Notes: generated from the sequence alone by a model not told the origin. Positions 33,723 through 43,331 are shown, counted from the first letter of the stretch. The stretch is 64,000 nucleotides of DNA from Pseudoalteromonas nigrifaciens (GCF_002221505.1 NZ_CP011037.1:248001-312000), one strand, 5' to 3'. Made by a program: numbers and translations.

Positions 33723-35246
33723 ATGACGCAACATCAACACACAAACGCTCTTGTTACAGGGCTAAACCAACAAAGCTTGGCTCAATTACCAAGCCATGTT
33801 GACACACCAAGTTACGACCGTAGCGCCGTTAAAGCGGGGATTATTCATATTGGCGTGGGCGGTTTTCATCGTGCTCACCAAGCGGTATATGTTAACGAGC
33901 TTTTAAAAACCCCAGGCTCTGAGCAGTGGGGCATATGTGGTGTTGGCCTGTTAGAGGGTAACCGTGGTCTGCGTGATATTTTAAAGCAGCAAGATTACCT
34001 TTACACGCTAACTGTTAGACACCCAGACGGTAAAATAGATAACAAAGTAATTGGCTCAATGATCGACTTTTTGTTTGCTCCAGAGGACAAACAAGCGGTA
34101 ATTAATAAACTCGCACACAGCGATACTAAAATTGTATCGCTTACTATTACCGAAGGCGGTTATAACTTTAACCCGGCAACGGGTGAGTTTGATTACAGCA
34201 ATCCAGATATTATTAACGACATTAATAACCCGAACGACCCAATTACGGCGTTTGGTTACATTACTGCTGCGTTAAAACTGCGTAAAGAGCAAGGCTTGGG
34301 CGCGTTTACAGTACAGTCGTGCGATAACATTCAGCATAATGGTAACGTAACACGTAAAATGCTTTTAGCCTTTGCCTCAGAGCAAGACAAAAACCTAAGT
34401 GAGTGGATTGAGCAAAACGTATCGTTTCCAAATGCGATGGTTGACCGCATAACACCGGTATCTAAAAAGAGTGATATTGATTACGTGGTTGATGCCTATG
34501 GTGTTAGCGACGAGTGGCCAATTACTTGTGAGTCGTTTACACAATGGGTAATAGAGGACACATTTAGTGACTCTCGCCCAAATTGGGATGTTGTTGGTGC
34601 ACAGTTTGTAACTGATGTGACGCCTTATGAAACCATGAAAATACGTTTACTTAATGCTGGGCATTCTGTGCTTGGTTTATTAGGTTCAATTCATGGTTAT
34701 GGCACAATTGACGAAACGGTATCTGATGAATTATTTGCCACATACCTACGTACTTTTATGGATAAAGAAGTAACGCCAAACCTTGAACCGCTTGAAGGTA
34801 TTGATCTTCAAAGCTACAAAGATACGTTAATAGAGCGTTTTGCTAACCCTAATATTAAAGACAGCCTGGCGCGTATTTGCAGTGAAAGCTCAGCTAAATT
34901 ACCTAAATTTATTATTGCTACAATTAACGAAAACCTAGTACAAGGTCGAGATATATCGTTGGCAACACTTGTCATTGCTACTTGGTGTTTATACAGCGAT
35001 AAAGGTGTAAGTGAAAAAGGCGAAAAGCTTGAAATTCAAGATGCGATGTACAAAGAGCTTAATTCTTACGCGCAAGAGACTCAAACTAGCCCGATTGCAT
35101 TTTTAAAGTTAACGAGCTTGTTTGGTAAGCTTGAGCATAACGAAGCTTTTACTGCAGAGTATAAAAAATCGATTGCCGCGCTATACGCACCTAATAGTAA
35201 AATTAAAGCCATTATGCAGGCTGTACTTGAGCAAAAGAGTAACTAA
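33723..35246 (+). CDS. mtlK: mannitol 2-dehydrogenase
   Basis: 507 residues, long-chain polyol dehydrogenase family. NAD-binding motif IIHIGVGGFHRAHQAVY near residue 40; catalytic K-x4-N-x2-H in MKIRLLNAGHSVLG. Oxidises D-mannitol to D-fructose. Fructokinase follows after 2 bp, giving mannitol to fructose to fructose-6-phosphate. RBS AAGGTCGCACC. Mannitol is a main brown-algal storage sugar, consistent with a marine host. Confidence 0.93.
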   Translation: MTQHQHTNALVTGLNQQSLAQLPSHVDTPSYDRSAVKAGIIHIGVGGFHRAHQAVYVNELLKTPGSEQWGICGVGLLEGNRGLRDILKQQDYLYTLTVRHPDGKIDNKVIGSMIDFLFAPEDKQAVINKLAHSDTKIVSLTITEGGYNFNPATGEFDYSNPDIINDINNPNDPITAFGYITAALKLRKEQGLGAFTVQSCDNIQHNGNVTRKMLLAFASEQDKNLSEWIEQNVSFPNAMVDRITPVSKKSDIDYVVDAYGVSDEWPITCESFTQWVIEDTFSDSRPNWDVVGAQFVTDVTPYETMKIRLLNAGHSVLGLLGSIHGYGTIDETVSDELFATYLRTFMDKEVTPNLEPLEGIDLQSYKDTLIERFANPNIKDSLARICSESSAKLPKFIIATINENLVQGRDISLATLVIATWCLYSDKGVSEKGEKLEIQDAMYKELNSYAQETQTSPIAFLKLTSLFGKLEHNEAFTAEYKKSIAALYAPNSKIKAIMQAVLEQKSN

Positions 35247-35248
35247 TT

Positions 35249-36163
35249 ATGAGTATTTTAATTAATCATAAATCAGGCGAAAACGTAAGTGTTAGCTGCT
35301 TTGGCGAAGTGCTGTGGGATTGTTTTGACTCTGGTAAACGCTTAGGTGGCGCGCCACTTAATATGTGTGTGCGTATTAACTCACTAGGCATTAAAGCCGA
35401 CATGATCAGCGCTGTTGGCAACGACGAGTTAGGCGCTGAGCTGCTCGGCGAAATTGCGAGCAAAGGCGTAAGCTGCGATTATATTGCTATTAATAGTGAC
35501 AAAAAAACCAGCACGGTTGAGGTAACACTCGATAGTGGTGGCTCAGCAAGTTATGAAATAGTGGCAGATACAGCGTGGGATAATATAGCGCTTACAGATG
35601 AGTTACTGAGTAAAGTTAAAAGTAGCGATGTATTTGTATTTGGCAGCCTAATAGGGCGAAGCGAAACGTCTTTGGCAACATTAAATCAATTAGTTGATGT
35701 AGCAAACTTTAAAGTGTTTGACGTAAACCTACGTGCGCCTCACTACACATTAGCAACACTCGTAGATTTAATGAACAAAGCCGACTTCATCAAATTAAAC
35801 GACGAAGAGCTATACGAAATTGCTAAAGCTATGGGTTGTAAGTTTCATTCGCTTGAGCAAAACTTAGCCTTTATTGCTGCACAAACTAATACCGAATATT
35901 TATGTGTAACTAAAGGCAGCCATGGCGCATTACTCACCATTAAAGGCGAAAACTACTATAACTCAGGCTATTTAATTAGTGTTGTTGATACAGTTGGCGC
36001 AGGGGATTCGTTTTTAGGCTCGTTAATTTATCAGCTGTGCAGTAGTGATTGCGCACAACATGCGGTTGACTTTGCTTGTGCTGTTGGTGCTATGGTCGCC
36101 GAAAGTGCCGGAGCAACACCTACTTTAACGCATCAACAAATAAATGAGTTTATGAACCCATAA
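35249..36163 (+). CDS. fructokinase, PfkB family
   Basis: 304 residues. N-terminal substrate-binding motif SCFGEVLWDCFDSGKRLGGAPLN; PfkB signature 1 region SLGIKADMISAVGNDELGAELL; signature 2 DTVGAGDSFLGSLIYQL with the catalytic Asp. Phosphorylates fructose made by the preceding dehydrogenase. It starts 2 bp after the dehydrogenase stop, so translation is likely coupled. Terminated by a strong hairpin 50 bp downstream. Confidence 0.92.
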   Translation: MSILINHKSGENVSVSCFGEVLWDCFDSGKRLGGAPLNMCVRINSLGIKADMISAVGNDELGAELLGEIASKGVSCDYIAINSDKKTSTVEVTLDSGGSASYEIVADTAWDNIALTDELLSKVKSSDVFVFGSLIGRSETSLATLNQLVDVANFKVFDVNLRAPHYTLATLVDLMNKADFIKLNDEELYEIAKAMGCKFHSLEQNLAFIAAQTNTEYLCVTKGSHGALLTIKGENYYNSGYLISVVDTVGAGDSFLGSLIYQLCSSDCAQHAVDFACAVGAMVAESAGATPTLTHQQINEFMNP

Positions 36164-36465
36164 ATAAATTGGTGATAAGGTATTATTAATTTTTATCGAT
36201 AACTTATCGGGCAGAATAAAAAAGGCAGATTTACTCAGTAAAACTGCCTTTTTTATTACTCTAAATCTTTACATTCTGCACAGTTAACGTTCAATAAGGC
36301 CACGAAATAGGTCTAAGTTATTTTATTCGACTATAGTATTAGCTAAACGTCTTATAGTAAGAATATTAATCCTTTGTTAATGTTCGTCGATTATTCACGG
36401 AATGAAAGGCCGGAGCGGCAAACAGTGCGCTCTTTAATACAAATACAAAAAGAGAAACATGCTTT
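36164..36465. other. 302-bp intergenic region before the CstA-like gene
   Basis: Holds the mannitol-operon terminator (36217-36253) and then about 210 bp of AT-rich leader with no recognised riboswitch or ORF. A GGCCGGAGCGGC dyad near 36409-36420 is the only notable GC-rich patch. Confidence 0.5.
36217..36253 (+). terminator. terminator of the mannitol operon
   Basis: AAAAAAGGCAG-A-TTTACT / AGTAAA-A-CTGCCTTTTTT imperfect stem with a T6 tail. Confidence 0.88.
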
Positions 36466-37938
36466 ATGATCATCTTTTTTATCTGCATCACAATTTTAAT
36501 ACTGGGTTATAAATTTTATAGTCCCTTTGTTGAAAAGCAAGCAGGTTTAGACTCAACGATTGAAACACCACAACAGCGCTTTAGCGAAGGTGTTGATTAC
36601 GTGGCTATTCATCCTGTGCGTGCATTTTTAATTCAATTTTTAAACATCGCCGGTGTAGGTCCTATTTTTGGTCCTATTCTTGGTGCTTTATACGGGCCCG
36701 TTGCACTAGTTTGGATTGTACTAGGTAACGTGTTAGGTGGTGCTGTTCACGACTTCTTCTCAGGTGTTATGAGTATAAAAGAAGACGGGAAAAGCCTGCC
36801 AGAAATAGCCGGACATTACTACAACATTGTATTTAAAGGCTTTATGCTGATATTTACTGCCATGCTACTATTTTTTGTAGGCGTAGTATTTATTATGAGC
36901 CCTGCGGGCTTATTAAGTAACCTTGATTTTTTTGAAGGTACAATGCTGGCAAATAACACCTTTTGGGTGTTGGCTATTTTAGCGTATTACTTTTTAGCTA
37001 CCTTGCTACCAATTGATAAAATTATTACTAAGTTTTACCCAATTTTTGGCGCTTTAATGATTGTAATGACAGTTGCTATTGCAGTTTCGTTATTAATTAA
37101 CGCACCACACTTACCTGTTGCAGGTGACTTTTTAGCTTACTTTAGTGGTGATCATGCACATGACTTTTTAGAGCCCAACCCGGATGGTTTACCTACGTGG
37201 CCATTGTTATTTATAACAATTACCTGTGGCGCTATTAGTGGTTTTCACTCAACACAAGCACCTATTATTGCACGCTGTTTAACAAACGAAAAATATGTAC
37301 GCCCGGTATATTACGGCGCCATGATGTGTGAAGGTATTGTTGGTTGTGTTTGGGCACTTGCTGGTATTGCAGCATTCCCAGAAGGTTATGCAGGTTTAAA
37401 AGCATTACTTGATCAAGGTGGCCCAGGTTTAGTAGTTAATCATATTGCTAATAGCTACTTAGGTGTATTTGGTGGTGTTATGGCTATTATTGCTGTAGCT
37501 GTATTCCCAATCACTTCAGGTGATACTGCGTTCCGTTCACTGCGTTTAACTGTAGTTGATGCGTTTAATATTCCACAAAGCTTACGTAACCGTTTATTAG
37601 TAGCGATTCCAATTTTAGCAATTGCTTACTTTATGACTAAGCTCGACTTCTCGCTTATTTGGCGCTACTTTGCGTTCTCAAACATGCTGCTTTCTACTAG
37701 CGTATTATGGCTGGCAACTAAGTACTTGTTTGACCGCGGTGCATTCCATTGGATTGCCAGTATTCCTGCAGTAATTGCCACAGCAGTGACGCTTTCATAT
37801 ATTATGACAGCGGCAATTGGTCTTAACCTATCAAGTGATATGGGCAAACCAATTGGTGCAGTGGTAGCAGTGATTGGTTTTATTACACTTGCCATAGTGC
37901 ACTCTAAGCACAAAGGTAGAGTAAAAGTTATTAATTAA
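36466..37938 (+). CDS. cstA: CstA-family carbon starvation protein
   Basis: 490 residues with about 13 membrane segments. N-terminal CstA block: PQQRFSEGVDYVAIHPVRAF, FLNIAGVGPIFGPILGALYGPVALVWIVLGNVLGGAVHDF. Family members take up peptides or pyruvate and rise on carbon starvation. At 490 residues it is the short form (E. coli CstA is about 700) and lacks the long C-terminal region, like other 480-500 residue paralogues. Single gene with its own terminator. Confidence 0.9.
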   Translation: MIIFFICITILILGYKFYSPFVEKQAGLDSTIETPQQRFSEGVDYVAIHPVRAFLIQFLNIAGVGPIFGPILGALYGPVALVWIVLGNVLGGAVHDFFSGVMSIKEDGKSLPEIAGHYYNIVFKGFMLIFTAMLLFFVGVVFIMSPAGLLSNLDFFEGTMLANNTFWVLAILAYYFLATLLPIDKIITKFYPIFGALMIVMTVAIAVSLLINAPHLPVAGDFLAYFSGDHAHDFLEPNPDGLPTWPLLFITITCGAISGFHSTQAPIIARCLTNEKYVRPVYYGAMMCEGIVGCVWALAGIAAFPEGYAGLKALLDQGGPGLVVNHIANSYLGVFGGVMAIIAVAVFPITSGDTAFRSLRLTVVDAFNIPQSLRNRLLVAIPILAIAYFMTKLDFSLIWRYFAFSNMLLSTSVLWLATKYLFDRGAFHWIASIPAVIATAVTLSYIMTAAIGLNLSSDMGKPIGAVVAVIGFITLAIVHSKHKGRVKVIN

Positions 37939-37967
37939 AAAATGACTATAAATCATAAGTGTTAATT

Positions 37968-37999
37968 AAAAACGAGCAGTTAAACCTGCTCGTTTTTTT
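37968..37999 (+). terminator. terminator after cstA
   Basis: Stem AAAAACGAGCAG / CTGCTCGTTTTTTT, loop TTAAAC. Confidence 0.88.
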
Positions 38000-38113
38000 A
38001 TGCCTAATAATAAAAGCTCCATCATACTTACGGCTAAATAACATGACTTAATTTAATGCTACCAATATAACTGTTATTATTTGTTAATTGCTTTAACTGA
38101 GTTAGGAAAAAAA

Positions 38114-38806
38114 ATGAAAATAGCCGCTGATTTTAGTAAGCGCGTTGTTGTACATAGTGAAAAACTAGAGTGGGTAGCCTCGCCAATGGCGGGAGTACAT
38201 AGACGCCCTTTGGACAGAGTAGGCGATGAAGTTGCCCGCGCTACAAGCATAGTGCGCTATGCGCCTGGAAGTGAATTTTCGCCGCATATACATACAGGTG
38301 GTGAAGAGTTTTTAGTGCTCGATGGCGTATTTCAAGATGAGCACGGCGATTACCCTGTAGGTAGTTATATTCGCAATCCTCCCCAGTCAAAGCACAAACC
38401 GGGATCTCAGGGGGGCTGCGTAATATTTGTAAAATTGTGGCAGTTTCAACCACAAGATAGACAGCATGTGTGTTTACACACTAAAAAAATGCAAGGCGTT
38501 ACGCACCCCCAGTTTAATAATGTTAGCGTAATTTCTTTATATAAAGATAACTTTGAAGAGGTAAGCTTACTGCACTTTAAACCTAACGCCGACATGGTTA
38601 TAAATGCAAAGGATGGGGCTGAGCTGTTAGTACTTGAGGGGTTGCTTAACGAGCAAACAGATACCCTTATTAAAAATAGCTGGTTAAGAGTGCCTATTAA
38701 TAGCACTGTTAATGCTAAAGCAGGAAGTACAGGCGCAACAGTCTGGCTTAAAACCGGTTATTTAACTGATGTAGCAAACCAAATCACTCGATTAAAAAAT
38801 GCATAA
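38114..38806 (+). CDS. ChrR-like double-cupin protein
   Basis: 230 residues from the ATG at 38114 (TTAGGAAAAAAA upstream); the open frame reaching 38081 has no RBS. First cupin: SPHIHTGGEEFLVLDGVFQDEHGDYPVGSYIRNPPQSKH holds the His/Glu metal ligands. The second cupin (about 140-220; ELLVLEGLLNEQ ... SWLRVP) is less well conserved at the metal site. It resembles the cupin part of the anti-sigma factor ChrR but has no N-terminal zinc-finger anti-sigma domain, and no sigma factor gene is adjacent. Function unknown. Confidence 0.82.
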   Translation: MKIAADFSKRVVVHSEKLEWVASPMAGVHRRPLDRVGDEVARATSIVRYAPGSEFSPHIHTGGEEFLVLDGVFQDEHGDYPVGSYIRNPPQSKHKPGSQGGCVIFVKLWQFQPQDRQHVCLHTKKMQGVTHPQFNNVSVISLYKDNFEEVSLLHFKPNADMVINAKDGAELLVLEGLLNEQTDTLIKNSWLRVPINSTVNAKAGSTGATVWLKTGYLTDVANQITRLKNA

Positions 38807-38923
38807 TTAACCACTTCAAATGAAGTAGCAAAACACCCGTTATAGCTGATCTTTGAGTTGTATCAGTATGAGCGCTAAGCTATCACCTATACTCAAAGTA
38901 CATTTATTGTAAGAGTACTTATT

Positions 38924-39304
38924 ATGGTTGGTTTAACGCACGGTTTATCTATTGGCATTGAACGCTCAGGAAGTGAGTTTTTTTTAACACTAAAAGCAGT
39001 AGGCACATTAACTCACAAAGATTATAAGATTATTACGCCCATGATCGACTCAGCCCTAAGTAAAGTGGATCACCCTATAGTTAAAGTGCTGATAGATGGC
39101 TCACAATTAGAAGGTTGGGAGCTTAGAGCTGCATGGGATGACTTAAAGCTTGGGTTAAAACACGGTAACAATTTTAAAAAAGTGGCTGTTTACGGCAATA
39201 AAGAGTGGCAAGCAACCTTGGCCAAAGTAGCGGGCTGGTTTGTAGCAGGTAAAATAGCCTACTTTGAAAACGCCACCACAGCCATTGAGTGGCTAAAAGA
39301 GTAG
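38924..39304 (+). CDS. SpoIIAA-like (STAS-superfamily) protein
   Basis: 126 residues, cytosolic. Pattern of the SpoIIAA-like family: LTLKAVGTLTHKDYKIITPMID, VKVLIDGSQLEGWELRAAWDDLKLGLKHG, KKVAVYGNKEWQATLAKVAGWF, AIEWLKE. The proteins have a STAS-like fold, found often in marine bacteria, without a known role. The usual phosphorylatable Ser of anti-anti-sigma factors is not evident. RBS AAGAGTACTTATT. Confidence 0.85.
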   Translation: MVGLTHGLSIGIERSGSEFFLTLKAVGTLTHKDYKIITPMIDSALSKVDHPIVKVLIDGSQLEGWELRAAWDDLKLGLKHGNNFKKVAVYGNKEWQATLAKVAGWFVAGKIAYFENATTAIEWLKE

Positions 39305-39353
39305 TATTAATGTGTGGTAAGTATAAATAAAATAGCAGTAAAGTTATGTGTTT

Positions 39354-40253
39354 TTATTTTTTAACCTCGGCCCACTGGGCTTTTAGCCAGCGGCTTAGGG
39401 TAATAATATCGGTTTGTTTTGCTCGCGATTTTTTATATACAAAATAAAATTTACAGCCGGTTTCAACTCCATGCAATGGCAACTTAACTAAGTGGTTATC
39501 GTGCTGTGAGGCAATAAAAAACGCATCAATAAGCGTAATACCTAAATTATAACGCGCGGCTTCTGCGGCCAGTATAACGTGACTAAAGTGATTAACTCTT
39601 ACGTTTTTAGGCAGCTCAAAGCCGCCGCTTTTACACCATTGCTGCCAGTCATTGGTGCTACGTTGCTCTGACTCATCATACTGCACCGACAACAGCGGGT
39701 GCTTCCATAATTCATTGGGCAGCGATTGATTTTTTAATTGCTGCCACATGCCTTTGCCACAAGCAGGGTAAAGCTTTTCTGCAAATAAAAATAAGCTGAC
39801 AAACTCACCTTTAGGTGGCGTTGTGGTAATAAAACAATCGGCAACACGGTCGCTAAAATCCGCCTCATCTACAATCATATTTAAAGTTAAGTCGATATCT
39901 GGCGAGTCATGTTTAAAGCTTTCTAATCGCGGTATTAACCACTTTACAGCTAATGAGCTATAAAGTGCTAAACGAATATGCCCAGGCTCGCCGTAACGTA
40001 TTTTTTGTGTGGCAGAGGCTAAACTGGTTAATGAATGACTCACTTCTTGATAGTAACGATTGCCCGCGTCGGTTAACGAAAAGCTACGACCACTGCGGTT
40101 AAATAGCGGCTCGTTTAAATATTGCTCTAGTAATTTAACCTGATGGCTCACGGCACTTTGCGTCACATTAAGGTGTTCAGCCGCTTTAGAAAAACTATTT
40201 AATCGCGCTACAGATTCAAAACACTGAACAGCACGTAATGGGGGTAATTTCAT
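39354..40253 (-). CDS. LysR-family regulator (GcvA-like)
   Basis: 299 residues. N-terminal HTH LPPLRAVQCFESVARLNSFSKAAEHLNVTQSAVSHQVKLLE is of the GcvA/AmpR type; then a periplasmic-binding-like effector domain (about 90-295). Divergent from the EamA transporter with a 97-bp gap, so it likely controls that gene. Effector unknown. Confidence 0.9.
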   Translation of the reverse strand: MKLPPLRAVQCFESVARLNSFSKAAEHLNVTQSAVSHQVKLLEQYLNEPLFNRSGRSFSLTDAGNRYYQEVSHSLTSLASATQKIRYGEPGHIRLALYSSLAVKWLIPRLESFKHDSPDIDLTLNMIVDEADFSDRVADCFITTTPPKGEFVSLFLFAEKLYPACGKGMWQQLKNQSLPNELWKHPLLSVQYDESEQRSTNDWQQWCKSGGFELPKNVRVNHFSHVILAAEAARYNLGITLIDAFFIASQHDNHLVKLPLHGVETGCKFYFVYKKSRAKQTDIITLSRWLKAQWAEVKK

Positions 40254-40350
40254 TATTAGTTAAACTCATACTAAAAGTATTTTAATCATTATACATAATT
40301 AAACGAATTGCTCTATGCTAGCGTTTTTAATTTGCGGGCACGGAGTAACA

Positions 40351-41226
40351 ATGCAAAAAATATCGGTTGGCTTAGGCATGACATTACTTGTGGTGGGTAA
40401 TATTATTGCGGTTTTTTCTGATGCTATAATCAAAACTTTACCAGCAGAAAGCCCCACGTTTCAGTTTGTATTTATGCGCCAACTTACCGCAGTATTAATT
40501 TTGCTCCCGTTTTGTTTGTCGGCGAATAAAAAACATTTATTTGCCGGTTTAAAATGGCATGCGGTACGCGGACATGTATGGTTATTTGGTATTATATTTA
40601 TGGTGTTTGCGCTAAAAGCTTTACCGCTTGCAACCGCTAACGCTATTTTTTATGCAGCGCCTTTATTAATGCTGCCTTTAGCAGTAATGATATTTCGTGA
40701 ACAGCTAACAAAAAGCAGCATAGCTGTGGCTGTTATTGGCTTTATAGGGGTACTTATTGTTATTCAGCCTACCGACATTAATTGGGCGGCTATATTTGCA
40801 CTTGTAGTCGCAATTACACTGGCAATAAATAATGTACTAATACGAAAGTTACCTAAACACCATAGTATTATGCAAACTTTGTTACTTACCAATTTAGTAG
40901 GTATGCCTGTGGGATTAGGTTTGGCGCTGTGGGAAAACGAGCCATGGCATTGGGCCGCACTTATTACTGCGTTTGGCTCTACACTGTTTATTTTAATTTA
41001 TGCGGGAATTTGCGTGTATGTTTATAGCAAAATCGAATCGAGCCAAGTTGCTAGCGCTGAATATAGTGGCTTAGTGGCGGCTGTCGTTGTTGGGTTATTT
41101 TGGTTTGGCGAAGTACCTACACTTGGCTTAATAATTGGCGCATCGTTAATTATTTTACCCTTAGTATGGTTGGCTAACGTACAAAAAAACAAACAGCGAT
41201 TGGTTAAACGTCAACTCACAAAATAA
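40351..41226 (+). CDS. EamA-family (DMT) transporter
   Basis: 291 residues from the ATG at 40351, chosen because GGAG lies 5 nt ahead; the open frame to 40315 has no RBS. Ten transmembrane helices in two EamA repeats (AIIKTLPAESPTFQFVFMRQLT; LALWENEPWHWAALITAFGS). Probably a metabolite exporter. Divergent from the LysR regulator and convergent with the M24 peptidase. Confidence 0.88.
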   Translation: MQKISVGLGMTLLVVGNIIAVFSDAIIKTLPAESPTFQFVFMRQLTAVLILLPFCLSANKKHLFAGLKWHAVRGHVWLFGIIFMVFALKALPLATANAIFYAAPLLMLPLAVMIFREQLTKSSIAVAVIGFIGVLIVIQPTDINWAAIFALVVAITLAINNVLIRKLPKHHSIMQTLLLTNLVGMPVGLGLALWENEPWHWAALITAFGSTLFILIYAGICVYVYSKIESSQVASAEYSGLVAAVVVGLFWFGEVPTLGLIIGASLIILPLVWLANVQKNKQRLVKRQLTK

Positions 41227-41308
41227 ACTACTGCGCGTGGTGTGCACTGCGCAGTAGTAAAAAGTCGTTTAAGCCAAATAAACAAATGTAAGTTAATTTT
41301 CGCTTATA

Positions 41309-42529
41309 TTACTTTTGTAAACCAAACGGGTCGTCAATACTGTGGCTAGGCTCGGTAAACCATTTTGAACCACTGTCGGTCATATAAAAATGATCTTCTA
41401 AGCGCACCCCAAATTCATCCGGTATAACCAGCATTGGCTCGTTACTAAAACACATGCCAGCGGCTAGTGGCGTTTTATTACCGCCTACCAAATAAGGCCA
41501 TTCGTGAATATCTAAACCAATGCCGTGGCCTGTACGGTGCGGGCAACCAGGTGTTTGATAATCAGGGCCTAAACCTTGCTCAGCTAAGTAGCTGCGCGCA
41601 GCTGTATCTACGTCTTCACATGGCACGCCAATTTTTGCTGCATTGAAAGCTGCAATTTGTGCTGCTTTTTCATTATTCCAAAATTGACGTTGGCGATCAG
41701 TTGCTTCACCAAACACATAAGTGCGGGTAATATCAGATAAGTAATCATGTACTTTACAGCCAGTATCAATAAGTACCATGTCGCCTTTTTTAAGGATTTG
41801 CGGATCTTTTACCCCATGCGGAAATGACGTTGCAAGCCCAAATAACACGATACAAAAGTAGTTACCCGGCGCGCCTACTTTTTGATGCGCTAGCTTTATA
41901 AACTCTTCAACTTCAGTGGTACTAATACCCTCGTGCAGCATGCTTGCCGTAGCTTGGTGAACCACTAAGGTCATATCCATAGCGCGTTGCATTAACGCCA
42001 GCTCATTGGCTGATTTATGCATTCTACAATGTGCTGTAACAGGTTGAGCATTCACTAAATTTAAGCCCGTTTGCGCTTTATTAATACCATCAAAAATAAA
42101 GAACTGCGCGCTTTCGTCAATACCAATAGTGCCATTAGCCGCAATACCCATTTCCGTTAATATATTAACAAATAACTGATATGGGTTTTGATGCTCTTGC
42201 CAACCACGGATTGGCCCGTCAATTACTTTAAAACCATTGAGTGAGCCAATTTCAAAATAAGGAGCTATGTATTGCACTTCACCTTTAGCAGGCAAAATTG
42301 CGCCAACTAAACGCTCACTTGCATACCAACGCATACCGGTAAAATAAGCCAGGTTAGTACCTGCATTTAAATAAATGGCATCAATGCCATTGTTTTGCAT
42401 ATACGTTTGCGCTTTGGCTATACGAGATAAATATTCTGCCGGTTGAATAGGGGTTAAATCGCTGGTCATATTGCTTAAGCTAGCGAGTGCTTGTTCTTTG
42501 GTTTGGGTGCCAATACCAATTGTGGTCAT
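41309..42529 (-). CDS. M24-family Xaa-Pro aminopeptidase-like peptidase
   Basis: 406 residues. N-terminal creatinase domain (about 35-170), then the pita-bread catalytic domain. Metal ligands are all present: Asp in LIDTGCKVHDY and SDITRTYVFG, His in HRTGHGIGLDIHE, Glu in CFSNEPMLVIP and VRLEDHFYMT. Could be a Xaa-Pro dipeptidase/aminopeptidase or an ectoine-hydrolase-like enzyme of the same fold; no ectoine genes are near. RBS AGGAGATCATT. Confidence 0.9.
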   Translation of the reverse strand: MTTIGIGTQTKEQALASLSNMTSDLTPIQPAEYLSRIAKAQTYMQNNGIDAIYLNAGTNLAYFTGMRWYASERLVGAILPAKGEVQYIAPYFEIGSLNGFKVIDGPIRGWQEHQNPYQLFVNILTEMGIAANGTIGIDESAQFFIFDGINKAQTGLNLVNAQPVTAHCRMHKSANELALMQRAMDMTLVVHQATASMLHEGISTTEVEEFIKLAHQKVGAPGNYFCIVLFGLATSFPHGVKDPQILKKGDMVLIDTGCKVHDYLSDITRTYVFGEATDRQRQFWNNEKAAQIAAFNAAKIGVPCEDVDTAARSYLAEQGLGPDYQTPGCPHRTGHGIGLDIHEWPYLVGGNKTPLAAGMCFSNEPMLVIPDEFGVRLEDHFYMTDSGSKWFTEPSHSIDDPFGLQK

Positions 42530-42718
42530 AATGATCTCCTCTTTTATGCGGCTATTGTGCTTGTGCGGCAGGTTAACTGCAAGTTGCTTGCGGTAAAACT
42601 TTGTAATCTGAGCATGTATTTAATAAAGCCAATGCGCTATATTAATCTAAGTGCTAGGCAGTTTGATTGCTGCGTATGTTGTTTAGTAAACTATAAAAAT
42701 AAAAACAAAGGTGGGTGT

Positions 42719-43114
42719 ATGGCTCTGTTGTGGTTGGGGGTTTTATTTATAATAATTGGCACTTTGCCATTTGTACGCTGGTTAAAATGTAAAGTAAGTA
42801 AACGCCACTGGCGGGTTTGTGTTGTAGAACAAATAACTGCCGTGGCAAATAATCAAATAACAGCACCCGAAATGTTGCATCAGCCAACTATGCTAGTGAG
42901 TTTTCATTTTGATGGGCAGGTGCACAGTGTATTAGTGGAATATCGTGAAAAAATGTTTACCCGTTTTAAACAAGGTAAAACCTGCACACTGTTAGTTGAC
43001 AAAAATAACCCGCAGCAGGTTTATAATAACGCAATACTTTGGCAAAGCTACGGGTTAGTATGGTTATTAGCCGGTATTAGTTTATGTGCTTTTAGTTATT
43101 TTAGTTTAATTTAG
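42719..43114 (+). CDS. DUF3592-like membrane protein
   Basis: 131 residues from the ATG at 42719, which has AAAGGTGGGTGT upstream. The open frame extends back to 42491, into the M24 gene on the other strand, but that extension is Cys-rich, atypical and lacks an RBS. Two transmembrane segments (LLWLGVLFIIIGTLPFV and YGLVWLLAGISLCAF) flank a beta-domain with VSFHFDGQVHSVLVEYREKMFTRFKQGKTCTLLVDKNNPQQVY, the DUF3592 pattern. Function unknown. Confidence 0.75.
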   Translation: MALLWLGVLFIIIGTLPFVRWLKCKVSKRHWRVCVVEQITAVANNQITAPEMLHQPTMLVSFHFDGQVHSVLVEYREKMFTRFKQGKTCTLLVDKNNPQQVYNNAILWQSYGLVWLLAGISLCAFSYFSLI

Positions 43115-43180
43115 CTTGATTTAAATCCCCTCGTTATCCCTTAATAGCGTTTAAGTGCAGCGCTTTTGAGGGAGCTTACC

Positions 43181-43249
43181 ATGCGTTTTATACTCTGTTT
43201 ACTCTTCTTTTATCTCATCCTAACACTCGTTTTACAGCTACCAGATTAA
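43181..43249 (+). CDS. 22-residue hydrophobic small ORF
   Basis: Reads MRFILCLLFFYLILTLVLQL followed by PD, a single membrane-spanning peptide. The RBS GAGGGAG is 6 nt before ATG and better than many true genes here. Preceded by a short dyad (GTGCAGCGCTTTTGAG region). Similar tiny membrane peptides include toxins of type I systems and membrane regulators, but no antisense RNA was identified, so function is open. Confidence 0.45.
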   Translation: MRFILCLLFFYLILTLVLQLPD

Positions 43250-43265
43250 TTTTACAGTTGCGCAG

Positions 43266-43331
43266 ATGATCAAAAAACTCGTCATTGGTTTAATTATTGC
43301 GCGGTGGTTTTTCACGCTGAAATGTAAGTAA
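43266..43331 (+). CDS. 21-residue hydrophobic small ORF
   Basis: Reads MIKKLVIGLIIARWFFTLKC then K. A membrane-helix-like peptide with basic ends, 16 bp after the 22-residue ORF. Shine-Dalgarno is weak (GCGCAG), so support is low. Confidence 0.25.
   Translation: MIKKLVIGLIIARWFFTLKCK

Noticed and set aside
42491..42718. N-terminal extension of the DUF3592-like gene
   Set aside because: It overlaps the M24 gene on the other strand, is Cys-rich and unlike the family, and the ATG at 42719 has a good RBS.
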